Translations under genes and position numbers: made by a program | Shown here: positions 23,918 through 34,482 of the stretch, one piece after another | Layout: each line of letters opens with the position of its first letter | Position numbering within the stretch: position 1 is the stretch's first letter | The notes under the pieces: generated by a model | Told to the model about the DNA's origin: nothing | The model's database searches: none | The model's input: only the letters and a program-made list of their open reading frames with translations | Source: Membranipora membranacea | Lineage: Eukaryota > Bryozoa > Gymnolaemata > Cheilostomatida > Membraniporidae | NCBI GenBank assembly: GCA_914767715.1 | Contig: OU612075.1 | Coordinates: forward strand, 11,780,001 to 11,844,000 | Reading direction: 5' to 3' | Length of the DNA stretch: 64,000 nucleotides

Positions 23918-25230
23918 GACTTCACACCTCTCTTAACCAGTTATAGCAATCAAATGAACATAGCACACTCAGGCGGTCAGACCGGCCAAGACTCAAACAG
24001 CAACTTTGGTTTTAATAGAGTGTCTAATTATTTTCTTACAATCCATTCCTCTGTCGTCTAATGATTATCACTCTTGATTCGAGTTCTATATGTGTACAAT
24101 GTATGAATTTGGTTTTGCACAAGACATTTAGACTTGAAATGATGATGGCGCAAATTAATTTGTTACTGATTTATATAGAAGAGACCTAATGAGGTATCAT
24201 TTCATACTGAATTCAATAATTTCACATTTTTACCATTAATCTGACTGTATGTGCACTACAAATCAATATAATTGCAAAAAATCAAGTCGTAACTCTTTGT
24301 AATTTCGTAGGCTGCAGTTGTTGGCCACTGCAAAACACATAATTATGGTGGATAGCTTTCCAATTGGATAGTCTGAGAATCACAGTCCTTCCGTAATTAA
24401 TGCCAAAGTGGTAGGAGGCCTCAACCTCATCCTGACCACTGGTGTTGCACAAACAACAGAAGGCTGAGAATTGTTAGTTGGAGTTAGTCATTCATTCACC
24501 ATCTAGCATTTGCAATGTAAGAATAAGTTGCCGCAATGGGCCATCTTCCACAAATGCATCCAGTGTCTGTTTGGCTGTCAGACTTAGGCCATGTTGATGA
24601 TGCCGTGGCAAAATAAGCCTGACGCAGAAGTTTCAATACACCACAAGGTAGTAAAGTGATAACTATGAAAAAAACCGGAGTTGATCAGCTATAATTCGAC
24701 TGTACATCAACTACCCATGCAATAATGGTACACTATGAGGTCGGTTGGTTAGAGCGCCTGCCCTCTAATGCGCAAATGTTGCAGGTCTTGGGTTTGAATC
24801 CTACTGCAGTCTACTGACTACTGACTACTCAATTGATGCTAGATGTGGTCCGACCTGCCTGCAAACTGAGAGCAACTTGTGCCGAGACAGTATTTGGGAT
24901 TTTTCACCCACTACCTGCTGTGGTATCAGCATGAGCAGGAATTTTTTGGCGTATCACATACATACAATTCAGTGGAGAATTAAATTAAAAGGTGACTGTT
25001 TCTCCTGAGATCCTCTGCTACCACATATTAGGGAACCAATGAAGTGTTACACAATATTGATAAATCCTAGCTCTCCAAACGATGGCAGCCATGATAAAAT
25101 TAGCATGTTTATCCGAGGAGTTAAAGTCTTTAACTCCTTGGTTTATCACAAAATAGTAGTTTAGATATAATAGTTCATAATGCCGCTCCCTTGTCGATGG
25201 TGCGAGTTGTGATCATGTTGATGATAGTAA
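23918..25230. other. ALDH2 3' region and spacer before the Kunitz gene
   Basis: The ALDH2 3' untranslated region must begin here but no clear AATAAA was placed. A tRNA-derived SINE lies at 24734-24965. A tight hairpin, GGAGTTAAAG-T-CTTTAACTCC, lies at about 25117-25137. No other gene recognised. Confidence 0.4.
24734..24965 (+). mobile_element. tRNA-derived SINE
   Basis: GGTTGGTTAGAGCGCC resembles an A box, and GGGTTTGAATCC at 24790-24801 a B box, at a tRNA-like distance. The flanking sequences do not form an acceptor stem. The downstream body (GTGGTCCGACCTGCCTGC) recurs in part at about 22620 in ALDH2 intron 8, supporting a dispersed SINE family. Confidence 0.6.
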
Positions 25231-25246
25231 GTGACTCCAGGAACCG

Positions 25247-25325
25247 CCAGCATGCTATCTTATGACCCAGCATGCTATCTTATGACCCAGCATGTCTATG
25301 TTATGACCCAGCATGACTATGTTAT
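25247..25325 (+). repeat. 20-bp tandem repeat upstream of the Kunitz gene
   Basis: CCAGCATG starts at 25247, 25267, 25287 and 25308, giving units of 20, 20 and 21 bp of the form CCAGCATGCTATCTTATGAC. The array ends at a TTATAA word (25322-25327) about 130 bp before the start codon. Whether that is a TATA box is only a guess. Confidence 0.75.
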
Positions 25326-25452
25326 AAGAGAGCCTACTCTAAGCAACAAGATTATGGCTAAGATAGGAAAATGGCGTAACAGGAAGTGGTCTCATTTAAA
25401 AAGGAACCGCAGCTACCAACAAACCTCAGACATCACAACCATCCCCTACCAA

Positions 25453-26424
25453 ATGTCACTGAAGATGGCTTTAAGTCTTAGTTTAGTTTTGACTGTTGTC
25501 ATGTTAGTCTGTAGTGCGATGGCACAAGAAGATATCTGCCAACTTGAGAAGGCTAAAGGAAACTGCTATGCAAGCATTCTGAGCTTTTACTTTGATGTGA
25601 ACTCAAATAGATGTCAACCTTTCTTGTACGGAGGATGTGGCGGGAACGCAAACCGATTCGAGTATGTCTAAGTATTTTTTATTAATTTTCAGTTAGGTAC
25701 TCTTACATTGTCTGATCCTGTGTTGTTTAGATTTTTAACAATATAGACTGTAAAACAATGCTGTATTGTATTTAAGAACAATGCTGTAGAAGCCTGTCGC
25801 CAGCAACGGTTAAAAGACAAAAAATGCTTCATCAACACCGGAAAATTTCCATGCGCAATGCAGAATGATTTTTTTCTTCATGAATTTATTAATTAAAACT
25901 AACCTTTGCACTTTAGGACTATGGAGGAATGCAACCAGAAATGCATCTGCAGTCTACCTATGAGGGATGCAGGTGATGGACTTCACTGCACAGCTTCCTT
26001 TCCTAGCTATTATTACAACTCGGACACAGCAAGGTGTGAAAAGTTTATTTATGGAGGATGTGGAGGGAATGCTAACAGATTCTGGTAAGTGATCACTCAC
26101 TACTTTCCTAATTCAATCAATCATTCATTATGTTATCAAAGAAATTGAGCGTTGGTGTACCGATGCTAGAAAATAGAACTTTTATTATTCTGCCCCCCTT
26201 TAAATATCTCCGCTACCATGAATTGTTTAGTAGCTTGACCTGATATGTAATGATGATTGAGAAGAAAGCCTAGTAAATGGACAACCATGGACCACGCTCA
26301 TTGTGAGGCCTACTGAAACTTCAGGCATTTTATTTTTAAACTACAAACATTGTTTTTTTTTCTTTAGAGTTTCTATTACTCTTATTTCAGGACTCAGGGG
26401 CAATGCACAAGGACTTGTGGCTAA
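25453..26424 (+). CDS. Secreted double-Kunitz (BPTI-type) protein, three exons, 136 aa
   Basis: Exons: 25453-25661, 25917-26084, 26391-26424; GT..AG borders, phases agree, 411 nt with TAA. Residues 1-24 are a signal peptide ([19 protein letters not shown] then CSAMA). Domain 1 has cysteines at 29, 38, 54, 62, 75 and 79 with exact BPTI spacing and the [13 protein letters not shown] core; domain 2 has 81, 94, 110, 118, 131 and 135, with a 12-residue first loop instead of 8. Kunitz domains block serine proteases or, in some animals, ion channels. The residue after the second Cys (P1) is Tyr39 in domain 1, which would favour chymotrypsin-like targets, and Thr95 in domain 2, unusual for an inhibitor. 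The upstream frame is open to 25231, but the signal peptide fixes the start at 25453 or the Met at 25465. The polyadenylation signal AATAAA is at 26599. Confidence 0.93.
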
Positions 26425-26598
26425 GGATGGCTGCGGCTTTCCGGTGTAGAACATGAGTGAATATGGCTAACATGGCCGACATCAATACGCCAAGATAGTT
26501 GTCATAACTGCTGTCAATTTATAGAAAATACCCGGAATCTTAAAAAGTAGCTTTCTAAACCTTCATTCTATTTGTTACCAGCTTGCAACTGATTCAGC

Positions 26599-26604
26599 AA
26601 TAAA
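26599..26604 (+). promoter_or_regulatory. Polyadenylation signal of the Kunitz gene
   Basis: AATAAA, 175 bases after the Kunitz stop codon, in a spacer with no other gene. Confidence 0.7.
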
Positions 26605-27051
26605 GATTTTAAAACTTTTACCCTGTTTTGTATTCTCGAAATCAGCCAGAACTTGAGATAAAGCATTAAAGCTCTCCGACATGCATCAACTCATACCCAG
26701 CAATGCATACGAACAATGTAATAATGCAGGTAGCTATTACCTACCCTGTTTAATTTCTTGACTGAAATCATTCAGGAATCTAGAAAAATACCCAACAATG
26801 ATAGTTCAAACTAGTTTCATTCAAATGATTAAAGGTGATTTTTACACACAGAACTGTCCACTGTGATGCAAAACATCCCGAATGTCAGCGCGCTATCAAT
26901 CTTAGGTGTTTATGTCATGTGTTTGCAATTGTGTAAGTTCTATGTATTATATATTTAAAGTCTACAGCTCTAGGCATCTAACATCTACAAATAAAGATTG
27001 ATTACTATGACTGAGATGAATAAAAGAGTGACAACATATATACAATTACAA

Positions 27052-27156
27052 ACTCATGCATCCAGCATCCAGCATCCAGCATCCAGCATCCAGCATCCAG
27101 CATCCAGCATCCAGCATCCAGCATCCAGCATCCAGCATCCAGCATACAATCAACAT
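27052..27156. repeat. Heptamer array (GCATCCA)12 inside a 28-bp bracketing repeat
   Basis: Twelve exact copies of GCATCCA fill 27058-27141. They are bounded by ACTCAT on the left and GCATACAATCAACAT on the right. The same bounding words enclose a single GCATCCA at 31213-31240. Read on the minus strand it translates as repeats of MLDAGCW because 7 and 3 share no factor; that is not a protein. Confidence 0.9.
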
Positions 27157-27339
27157 CCCCCTTACTAAACCTTAAGCAAGATGAGGCAAATGATGCTAAA
27201 GATACACGAATACGAAACAAAACAAATAAAGAGTAAAGCACGATGTATAAACATGCTTGATGAAAATGGTACACAAAAACAACAAAACTAAACAAGCATA
27301 ATAATATTCAAGTAATAAAAATGATTGTGAAATAGATGG

Positions 27340-27915
27340 AATATAATAATAATAATAATACAGTTTATTTATGAAACGCTTAATAAAATTGTTAATACAA
27401 GAAAACAATGATTTCTAAGCGTTGTACATAATAAAATGTGAGGTAAAATATTCGGTGCAGAATAATAAAAAATAAAATAAAAGTGTACATAAAATTATAG
27501 TAACTTCTAATAAAATACATGTATGTACACATTATATTTAGTTAAATATGGCCACCTGCCAGCAAAAACAGGCAACCAGCCAGGCTAAAATTAAACATTA
27601 TAAGTAGATTTAAATAAGAAGGTTTTTAGTTTGGATTTGAAGAGGGAAGTTGAAGAGATGTCTCGGAGATCAGGTTGGAGGGAATTCCAGACTTTGGGCA
27701 GAGTGATGGGTAGGGAGCGATCGCCGACAGTTGAAAGTTTGCTTGAGAAAGTAGAAACGAGTGTGTTCGATGGGTTGTTGCGAGTGTTGCGAATATGCTT
27801 AGATGTTGAAAAAGGACCTGAGAGATATGTTGGGATTGTTGTTGGATGGTGCACAACTTTATGAGCCATGACACCTAGCTTGAACATTGATCGTGATGTG
27901 AAATCAGAATGTTAT
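27340..27915 (-). mobile_element. LINE 3' end (L2/CR1-like)
   Basis: On the minus strand the frame at 27591-27915 reads SRSMFKLGVMAHKVVHH, then PTYLSG, then DRSLPITLPKVWNSLQP, and SLFKSKLKTFLF, the usual C-terminal end of an L2/CR1-type reverse transcriptase ORF. The 3' untranslated part ends in (ATT)n at 27343-27361, as in L2/CR1 elements, which end in short repeats rather than poly(A). The 5' part is missing; gypsy sequence begins immediately upstream on the same strand. Confidence 0.8.
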
Positions 27916-28039
27916 TAAGCGATTGTGTCTTTCTCAGCGTAAGGATACATCATACTTTCAGAGGTTGTGTAAGTCCCTTCAGCCTCCCAAGACGCAGGCC
28001 CCCTCAGCCTGTTGTCCGACGTCTTCTGGGTCATACTGG

Positions 28040-29642
28040 TCACCGTCGCTTAGTAGAGAACATATGGTTGATATTTAGCTGGCGCCTTAGTTTGTCTGGA
28101 TCTCTGCCATACTGCTTTAGACTCAGTATTGACTTCTGAAGTTGGTGTAGCAAAGAGGTTTGTAGCTGCTTTAGTTGGTGTACTTCCTGCTGATGTACTT
28201 CCTGCTCGTGTACATTTTGATGATTTATTTTCCGTGCTGGTGTACTAACCACTGGAGTACCTCCTGCTGGTGTACTAACCACTGGAGTACCTCCTGCCAA
28301 TGACTGAGCTCCCTCTTCGGTCTGGTCCGACTCATGTTCAGCTATAGGACGCAGGTCTGCACGATTTCTTCTTACAACCTTATCTGTACTGCTGTTTGAA
28401 ACTAGGTAAGAACGATCCGACAGCTGATCTACCACTCTTCCTTGTTGCCACTTGTACTTTTGGGATGCAAAGTCTCGCATCAGCACTGGCGAACCAATAT
28501 TCAGCTGAGAAAGTTCCTTAGCTGAGCGATTATAGTGATTTTGAGTAACTATCTTCTTCCTTGCCTTCTGTGTTAATACATCAGTAGACAGTGGATTTGC
28601 TGTTGGCAGAATAGATCTTGTGGAATGTCCGAACATTCTTTGTGCTGGGGATGAGGACATTCCTGCTGTGGGGGTATTGCGATACTCCAAAAGAGCTCAG
28701 TAGGGATCATCAGCTCTTTTCATCAGTCTCTTTATTATTTTTACTGCTGCTTCTGCCTTGCCATTGCACTGCTGGTGCCCAGGAGATGAGACTGTATGTT
28801 TGAATCCCCATTCCTCACTGAATTTTGCAAATTCAGCTGAGACAAACTGCGTTCCGTGGTCTGAGTGTAATTGATGAGGTATTCCATACCTTGCAAAAGC
28901 TTTCCTGCAGGTTTTGATAACTGATCTTGACTGCATATCAGACAGAGGCTCACACTCAAAGAAATCCGAGTAATAGTCTACCAACATCAAGTAATCTCTC
29001 CGTTTGTAGCTAGGTGAGTATATCCATCCCAATTTTATTCCAGGTGACATCAGGTATGTCATGGCTTAGAAGTGATTCATGCTGCTGCAATGGAGAATCT
29101 AGAGCACAGGTTACACAGTTTTCAGTTTTCATCCGGATATCCTCTGCCCTTTGCGGCCAGAATACTGCTCCATGGGCTCTCCTGATAGTAGCTGCCGTAC
29201 CTTGATGGCTAGTGTGAAGCTTGTTCAGTATCTCAGCTCTAGCCGTTATTGGTATGACTAGTCTAGAACCTTTATAGATGATGCCATCAAGCACTGCCAG
29301 TTCGTCCTTGTAGGAGTAGTATGGTTTGACATCCTCTGAAATTTGACTTATCTTTCCGGGCCAGCCTGAAGTTATCAGAGATTGTAGCTGAATCATCACC
29401 GGATCTTTACTAGGATATCGCTGAATCCTTTTATATATAACTTCTGATACTGGCAGGTCCTTTTTTAGGCTGCTAGTGGTCAGGTCTGACATGAAGGATA
29501 TCAACTGGTTCACTGTGAATATTTGTGCTGTAGATGTCCCAGCCTGTGGGTCACCAACAGAAGCTCTGGGCAGGATATCTGCTGCAACTTGTTCCGTGCC
29601 TGGTCTGTAGTATACCTTCATTGGGTATCTCTGTAGTGCCAA
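28040..29642 (-). pseudogene. Gypsy integrase and C-terminal tail, broken
   Basis: 29010-29642 gives the HHCC zinc finger (LHTSHQGTAATIRRAHGAVF then CVTCAL). 28697-29062 gives the catalytic core with VDYYSDFFE (Asp), HSDHGTQFVS (Asp) and GKAEAAVK (Glu). 28040-28690 gives the C-terminal part (EYRNTP, PVLMRDF, YLVSN) ending in a 12-residue direct repeat of AGGTPVVSTP type and a Gln/His-rich stretch. The zinc finger and core are in different frames near 29030, and a TGA at about 28698 separates core and tail. Confidence 0.88.
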
Positions 29643-29644
29643 AA

Positions 29645-29990
29645 AACTTTGATTGAGGGCTTTTTGGTGCTTTGTTGAGAGGTTTCTGAAATATTGGCTC
29701 CAACGGTCTGTGATCAGTATGAACTGTTACATCTGGGTTTCCGAAAACATATTGGTCGTACTTCTGCATTCCATAAACTATTGCCAGACACTCTAACTCG
29801 ATAGGTGCATAGTTCTTTTCACTGTCTGTCAAACTTCTTGAACCATAGCTAACAGGTTGTCCCTTTTGTAACAGTACCGCGCCGAGTCCTTCTGTGCTTA
29901 CATCAGTTTGTACAACCACTGGTTGGTTGACATTGAAGTACTTTAGTGACGATGTCTTGGTGATGAGTCTCTTTATCTCCCCAAACACAG
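29645..29990 (-). pseudogene. Gypsy RNase H, frameshifted
   Basis: Carries VVVQTDVSTEGLGAVLLQ, then PVSYGSRSLTDSEKNYAPIE, LECLAIVYG and VHTDHRPLEPI, the Ty3 RNase H signature with Asp, Glu and Asp positions still present. It is out of frame with reverse transcriptase upstream and integrase downstream. Confidence 0.88.
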
Positions 29991-31233
29991 TCATCTTCAC
30001 CAACACCAATCAACCTTCTCAGGGGTTCACACTCGGCTGAGCAGTTAGGTATGAACTTAGCTAGATAGTTGACATGACCGAGAAACCTCTGTATCCCGTC
30101 ACCGTTGACAGGTGGTTTCATCTGTGTGATTGCTTGTATTTTACCAGGATCTGGTTTGACTCCTTCCTTAGTTATAAGGTGCCCAATATAAAACGGTTCT
30201 TCAAGAAGAAACTTGCATTTCTCCTTGTTTAGTTTGAGGTTTACTCGGCGGGCTCTAGTAAGGAGTTTTTCCAGTTTCTGATTGTGATCATGCACCGCCT
30301 CAGCATGACTGTTGCCCTTCCCATACATGAGGATATCATCTGCTACAACAGTCACCCCTTGTAGACCACTCAGTACGTCAGAAAGTCTCCTCTGAAACTC
30401 CTCAGGACTAGATGACAAGCCAAAGGGCATTCTCAACCATTTGTTTAGACAGTTTTCTGAGCTCTGATTAAGGCCTCAATTCGGAGTTGTCCTCTCTCCA
30501 GTTTGGTACTTTTAACCCACGCCGCATAGGAAAAACGTGCTGAAAAGAGGGTTATCTTGAAAACCGCTTATAATACAATAAAAATTATTTTTGATTCAGA
30601 ATCTGCAACATTGAAAACTCATATGGACATAGTTTGGGAAATAATTTTAGTATTTGGATAGTCAATTATAGCATTTTTTGCAGACAATTTGGCAGAATAT
30701 TTCACGAGTTTCGTCACTAAAATTAAGATTTATCAACATTCAAGCCTCTAATGATTTGAAAACCCTGTCTCACAGGGTTTTCAATAGTGCAGACTCTGAA
30801 TCAAAAATCTTTTTTATCCTAACGTAAGCCGTTTTCAAGATAACCCTCTTTCAGCAGGTTTTTCCTATGCGGCGTGGGTTAAAAGTACCAAGCAGGAGAG
30901 AGGACAACTCCAATTTGAGGCATAAATAAGAGTTCAGAAAACTGTCTATTTGCCGAACGGCGTCCAGAATGTGGTAAGGACGCTTGACTTTTCACTCAGT
31001 TTTATCTGTAAAAAACCATCCTTTGCATCACATAAAGAGAATACTTTAGCCCCATCCAGCTCACTGAGTACATCATCCAAAGTAGGCATTGGGAAGTGAT
31101 TTCTCTGTATCACTTTGTTCAGACTAGTCCTTTCCAAACATACTCTTAGTGTCCCATTTGGTTTCCTCACCGTTACATGGTTGTTTATCCATTCAGTTGG
31201 ATAATCTACAGGACTCATGCATCCAGCATACAA
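29990..31233 (-). pseudogene. Gypsy reverse transcriptase, interrupted
   Basis: The N-terminal part (30953-31233) holds SPVDYPTEWINN, VRKPNGTLRVCLE and VFSLCDAKDGFLQI, and the C-terminal part (about 29990-30438) RMPFGLSSSPEEFQ, the VADDILMYG catalytic box (a YxDD variant), KCKFLLEE and GHVNYLAKFIP. These are the fingers, palm and connection of Ty3/gypsy reverse transcriptases. The 30444-30947 element separates the two inside the PFGK/MPFG motif, and a frameshift near 29995 cuts it from RNase H. Confidence 0.9.
30444..30947. mobile_element. 504-bp inverted-repeat element inside the gypsy reverse transcriptase
   Basis: Long arms read inward from both ends: AGACAGTTTTCTGA..CTCT, then GGAGTTGTCCTCTCTCC, GGTACTTTTAACCCACGCCG and AGAGGGTTATCTTGAAAAC. 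The 5-bp repeat ATTTG lies on both sides (30439-30443 and 30948-30952); one copy restores the reverse transcriptase frame, which confirms the borders to within three bases. No coding capacity. Superfamily uncertain. Confidence 0.85.
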
Positions 31234-31240
31234 TCAACAT
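31213..31240. repeat. Right copy of the 28-bp bracketing repeat
   Basis: ACTCAT, one GCATCCA, then GCATACAATCAACAT: the same string as at 27052-27156 but with one heptamer instead of twelve. It marks the abrupt 5' end of the gypsy homology. Confidence 0.85.
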
Positions 31241-32230
31241 TAGGTCTGGACCTTAACTTTAGATGTGCTCCTACTCTGCAAGCAGATTGATTAGTGTTAT
31301 CCAAAACCTGGCACATTTCGACTTGATTTAGAAGTATCATCATGTAATCAATCAATGCCATCCGCTTTGATAATACAGCCTTTTTAGCTCATTGCATTAA
31401 TTTTAAGACGCAACATCATAGAACAATTTTTGATGTTGTGCTGTCAACCTTTAGCAGCTTGGAAGCTCTCCAACAGTGAATAAGTCCAGCTTAGCTGACC
31501 CCGTGTCTCTACCTTGAACTATAGTAGCGTAGCCCCATATTTGGTATCTTTTTTGAAGTTCTCTGTCTATGTAAGAGCACTGTGGCATCATTTTAAAGAC
31601 CCTCTAGACCCAGTTAAAACTTTTCTCAACCTGTCAAGTTGTCCCCTCTTTATAGTTCTATATGATATAAAGACATACACCTTGGAATGCATGATCTTCT
31701 GACGTTGGGGGAAAATGTTTGAGATATATGATTTTCTGTGTGACTTCGTGATTAGCCATGTTTGTTTACCCCTGAAACTAGCACAAACTCAGGTGCTACT
31801 TTAGTTTTAAGATTTTGGTTAGACAAAAGTAGTTTTGATTTAGCTGCAGCATTGTTCATTTATTATGCGCTTCCTCCTACATATGAACAAACGGATTGTC
31901 CTCCCTTTGACAAAGAGGAGACAACTTCAATAAGGATCAAAATACAGGAAAACCTTTATTTTGAATCATATGAAAGAGGAAGGTGGTTCAAAATGTCAAA
32001 AACTAATCACCAACATTGTATTATGACATAATTATAGAAACAAAAACACTTTTTTGTGCTTTTATGTATTTAAAACCTAAAGTCATTTATTTCCTATAAT
32101 AAATCAATAATTTTTTTTATTCCTGGCTTTGTTTCAATGAATAACTGATATTAATTTAGGTCCACACTTTGCCTGCAGATAAAATTATGCCTCATATTTC
32201 AGCTGAATCAGCGTAACTTGTTGACTACTC
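31241..32230. other. Intergenic stretch, nothing recognised
   Basis: AT-rich. Near 31895-31930 there is a short hairpin GTCCTCCCTTTG/CAAAGAGGAGACAAC of the GGAGTTGTC type found elsewhere in the window. No exon or element border was recognised. Confidence 0.4.
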
Positions 32231-32238
32231 TATTATGT

Positions 32239-34482
32239 GGTACCCGGCCATAATGCCATAGTCAAAATGCCATTGGGACAAAATGCCAGTGACATAATGC
32301 CATTGCCATAATGCCATGGCCATAATACCATAGGCGATAACACCACTGAACACTATACCAATGCCAAAATACCAGTTGTACAAAACGCCAGTTGTGTCAA
32401 AATACCAGTGGACATAAATCCAGATTGGACATAATACCATTTGGGACAACATACCATATCCCAAAATACCATTGCCATAATACCAATATATTTAACCAAA
32501 GGAGATCAAGCCACGCTGTATTTTTTGTGTTAGTCATATTACAGCTGCGAGTTGCTCAGTCAGGGTAGGAGGTGGTTCAGCTGGTTAGACCCATACCTTC
32601 CACTGTTCAAGTCTCGAAGTTTCTACGTTTGAATGTTTTTCTCTGGGGTTTGTTGGGCCCCATTGTACTGAAGGCTAGTGTGTGCTGCAGAAATTGCATC
32701 CAAATTGCTGCCCAGTCAACTCTGTGGGTTATGGCAAATTGATTGACTCTCTAAATTTGACCAAGTTTATGTCTTGGCTTGAAGGGTTTTGACTGGTCTT
32801 GTGTGATGCTATTACCGGCATCATGAAGGCTGGCATGATTGAACATAGTGTAGGAAAATTCTGATCATGAGTTCATGAGTATGCAGCTTAGCATGAAATA
32901 CATTATAATAATATCTTTTTCAGCGTCAAGACACTAAAAAATCGACAAATTTGACTTAATCCTACACAAACATCTTAGGCAAGGCCATTTCTAAAACAGT
33001 CATAATTATTATCTTTGTATTTGGATACTTTTTTTTATATCTTGTTCATAGCTTTCAACCTGATACCGAGACATTTGGCAACATATTACGTTGCCTAGTT
33101 TTTCTTTTTAATCGCAACATGTACAAACTTTTCTGATATGTTTTATCCCCTAGTGCCCATCGTATCCGCTATGCACCACTTGACCAGAGATGCCCACCAA
33201 CCCGACTGTGAGTTTGCACCATGGCCCTGCCCAAACTCCCAGAATGAACAAGGACCTCTCTCCTTGCTTGTAATTGGTTTTAATAACTTCAAGTTTGTTT
33301 GATCAAGTGTTGTATTCATGATTTGTTATCATATTTATAATATTTTGAATTATAAGTTTGATTCAGTTTTAAAATTCTGTATTCAAAAAGCATTTGTAAT
33401 GGCATGATTTTTAGTTTTTCAAAATTATTAGAAATGTCACCCCTGGTCTAATTCCCTTGATGACATGCAGAGCATTTTTTAGTAGAGTCGTATCTGGCTA
33501 TCACTTGCGTCGCCCCAGAACTCTAATTCTAACGCTGGACCGAGTGTTTGTATCATCATCAGGCTTCTTAAATGTTCATGTCAGATTTTCCATAGTAAAT
33601 TGGACGTCATTTTGTGTCCTGCGCATTTCACGTAGTCCATAACAGGTGAAAGGTAAATTTGGTGGTCTATCATAATTAACCCAGTGTATTTTTGTGTTGA
33701 ACAGATAAAATACTCAACATTCTCAAATCAATAGAAGTTTCGTTGCATATCTATTGGAGAAAACAAAAACTTTGCCTAGTAACGCCACATTTTGACAAAA
33801 CAGCTCTGAAACTGGCTTTCATACCTTTGAGTAGGAAACCAAGTTTTGAGATGTAAAAAACTTATCTATATCCTCATTATCATATACTATGGTCATGACC
33901 TAACCGTGAAAGTTCGTTTTGGGTGAACAGATTTTTTCTTTTTGTAGTCTTATCAAGTCATAAGTAGCATGAGTCTCTAGGGCAGCGATGAGTCAAGACT
34001 TGGCTTTCAAAAATAAGTTGGTGGTAATCCAGAGTTATTGTCATATTATTCTAGAGAACAGTTAGGAAATATTTGTTAAAAGTCACTAGCTCTCAGTTTG
34101 TGGACCCCAACAAACCCCAGATATCATCGAAATTGAACGAAGAAACTTTATGACTTGCAGCTGAGCCACCTCGCGCAACTCCCAGCTGTAATAAAACTAA
34201 CACACAAAAAAATACAGTGTGGCTTGATCTCCTTTGGTTACATATTTTGCCATTATGGCGATGGTATTTTGGGATATGGTATGTTGTCCCAAATGGTATT
34301 ATGTCCAATCTGGCTTTATATCCACTGGTATTTTGACACAACTGGCGTTTTGTACAACTGGTATTTTGGCTTTGGTATAGTGTTCAGTGGTATTATCACC
34401 TATGGCATTATAGCCATGGCATTATGGCAATGGCATTATGTCACTGGCATTTTGTCCCAATGACATTTTGACCATGGAATCC
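32239..34482. mobile_element. Foldback element with repeat-built arms (2.24 kb)
   Basis: The arms at about 32239-32592 and 34153-34482 are inverted copies of each other. The outer 240 bp of each arm is a chain of degenerate units of about 18-20 bp built on ATAATGCCATTG / CAATGGCATTAT. The element is flanked by the 8-bp direct repeat TATTATGT (32231-32238 and 34483-34490). Foldback elements of Drosophila and Galileo-type P elements have this architecture. The 1.56-kb interior has no recognisable transposase. The left arm is a little longer at its tip than the right. Confidence 0.8.

Larger units (their letters stand above)
27920..31240 (-). mobile_element. Ty3/gypsy LTR retrotransposon pol region, decayed and incomplete
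   Basis: Minus strand. In 5' to 3' order come reverse transcriptase, RNase H, integrase with its zinc finger and DDE core, and a C-terminal tail. Gag, protease and both long terminal repeats are not seen. Frame changes occur near 29995, 29645 and 29030, there is a stop near 28699, and a 504-bp element breaks the reverse transcriptase. It cannot be functional. The 5' edge coincides with the 28-bp repeat at 31213-31240 and the 3' edge abuts the LINE fragment at about 27915. Confidence 0.9.

Noticed and set aside
25231-25452. An N-terminal extension of the Kunitz protein from an upstream in-frame Met
   Set aside because: It would translate the 20-bp tandem array and bury a clear signal peptide inside the protein.
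27005-27295. A minus-strand frame with repeated MLDAGCW
   Set aside because: It is the translation of a (GCATCCA)12 microsatellite and has no conserved flank.
27920-31240. An endogenous retrovirus with envelope
   Set aside because: Only gypsy pol domains are visible; no envelope-like frame or long terminal repeats were found, so it is called an LTR retrotransposon relic.
32565-32640. A-box and B-box-like words suggesting another SINE
   Set aside because: The A-box-like part (GAGGTGGTTCAGCTGG) belongs to the inverted arm of the foldback element and recurs, reversed, near 34160; the B box is poor.
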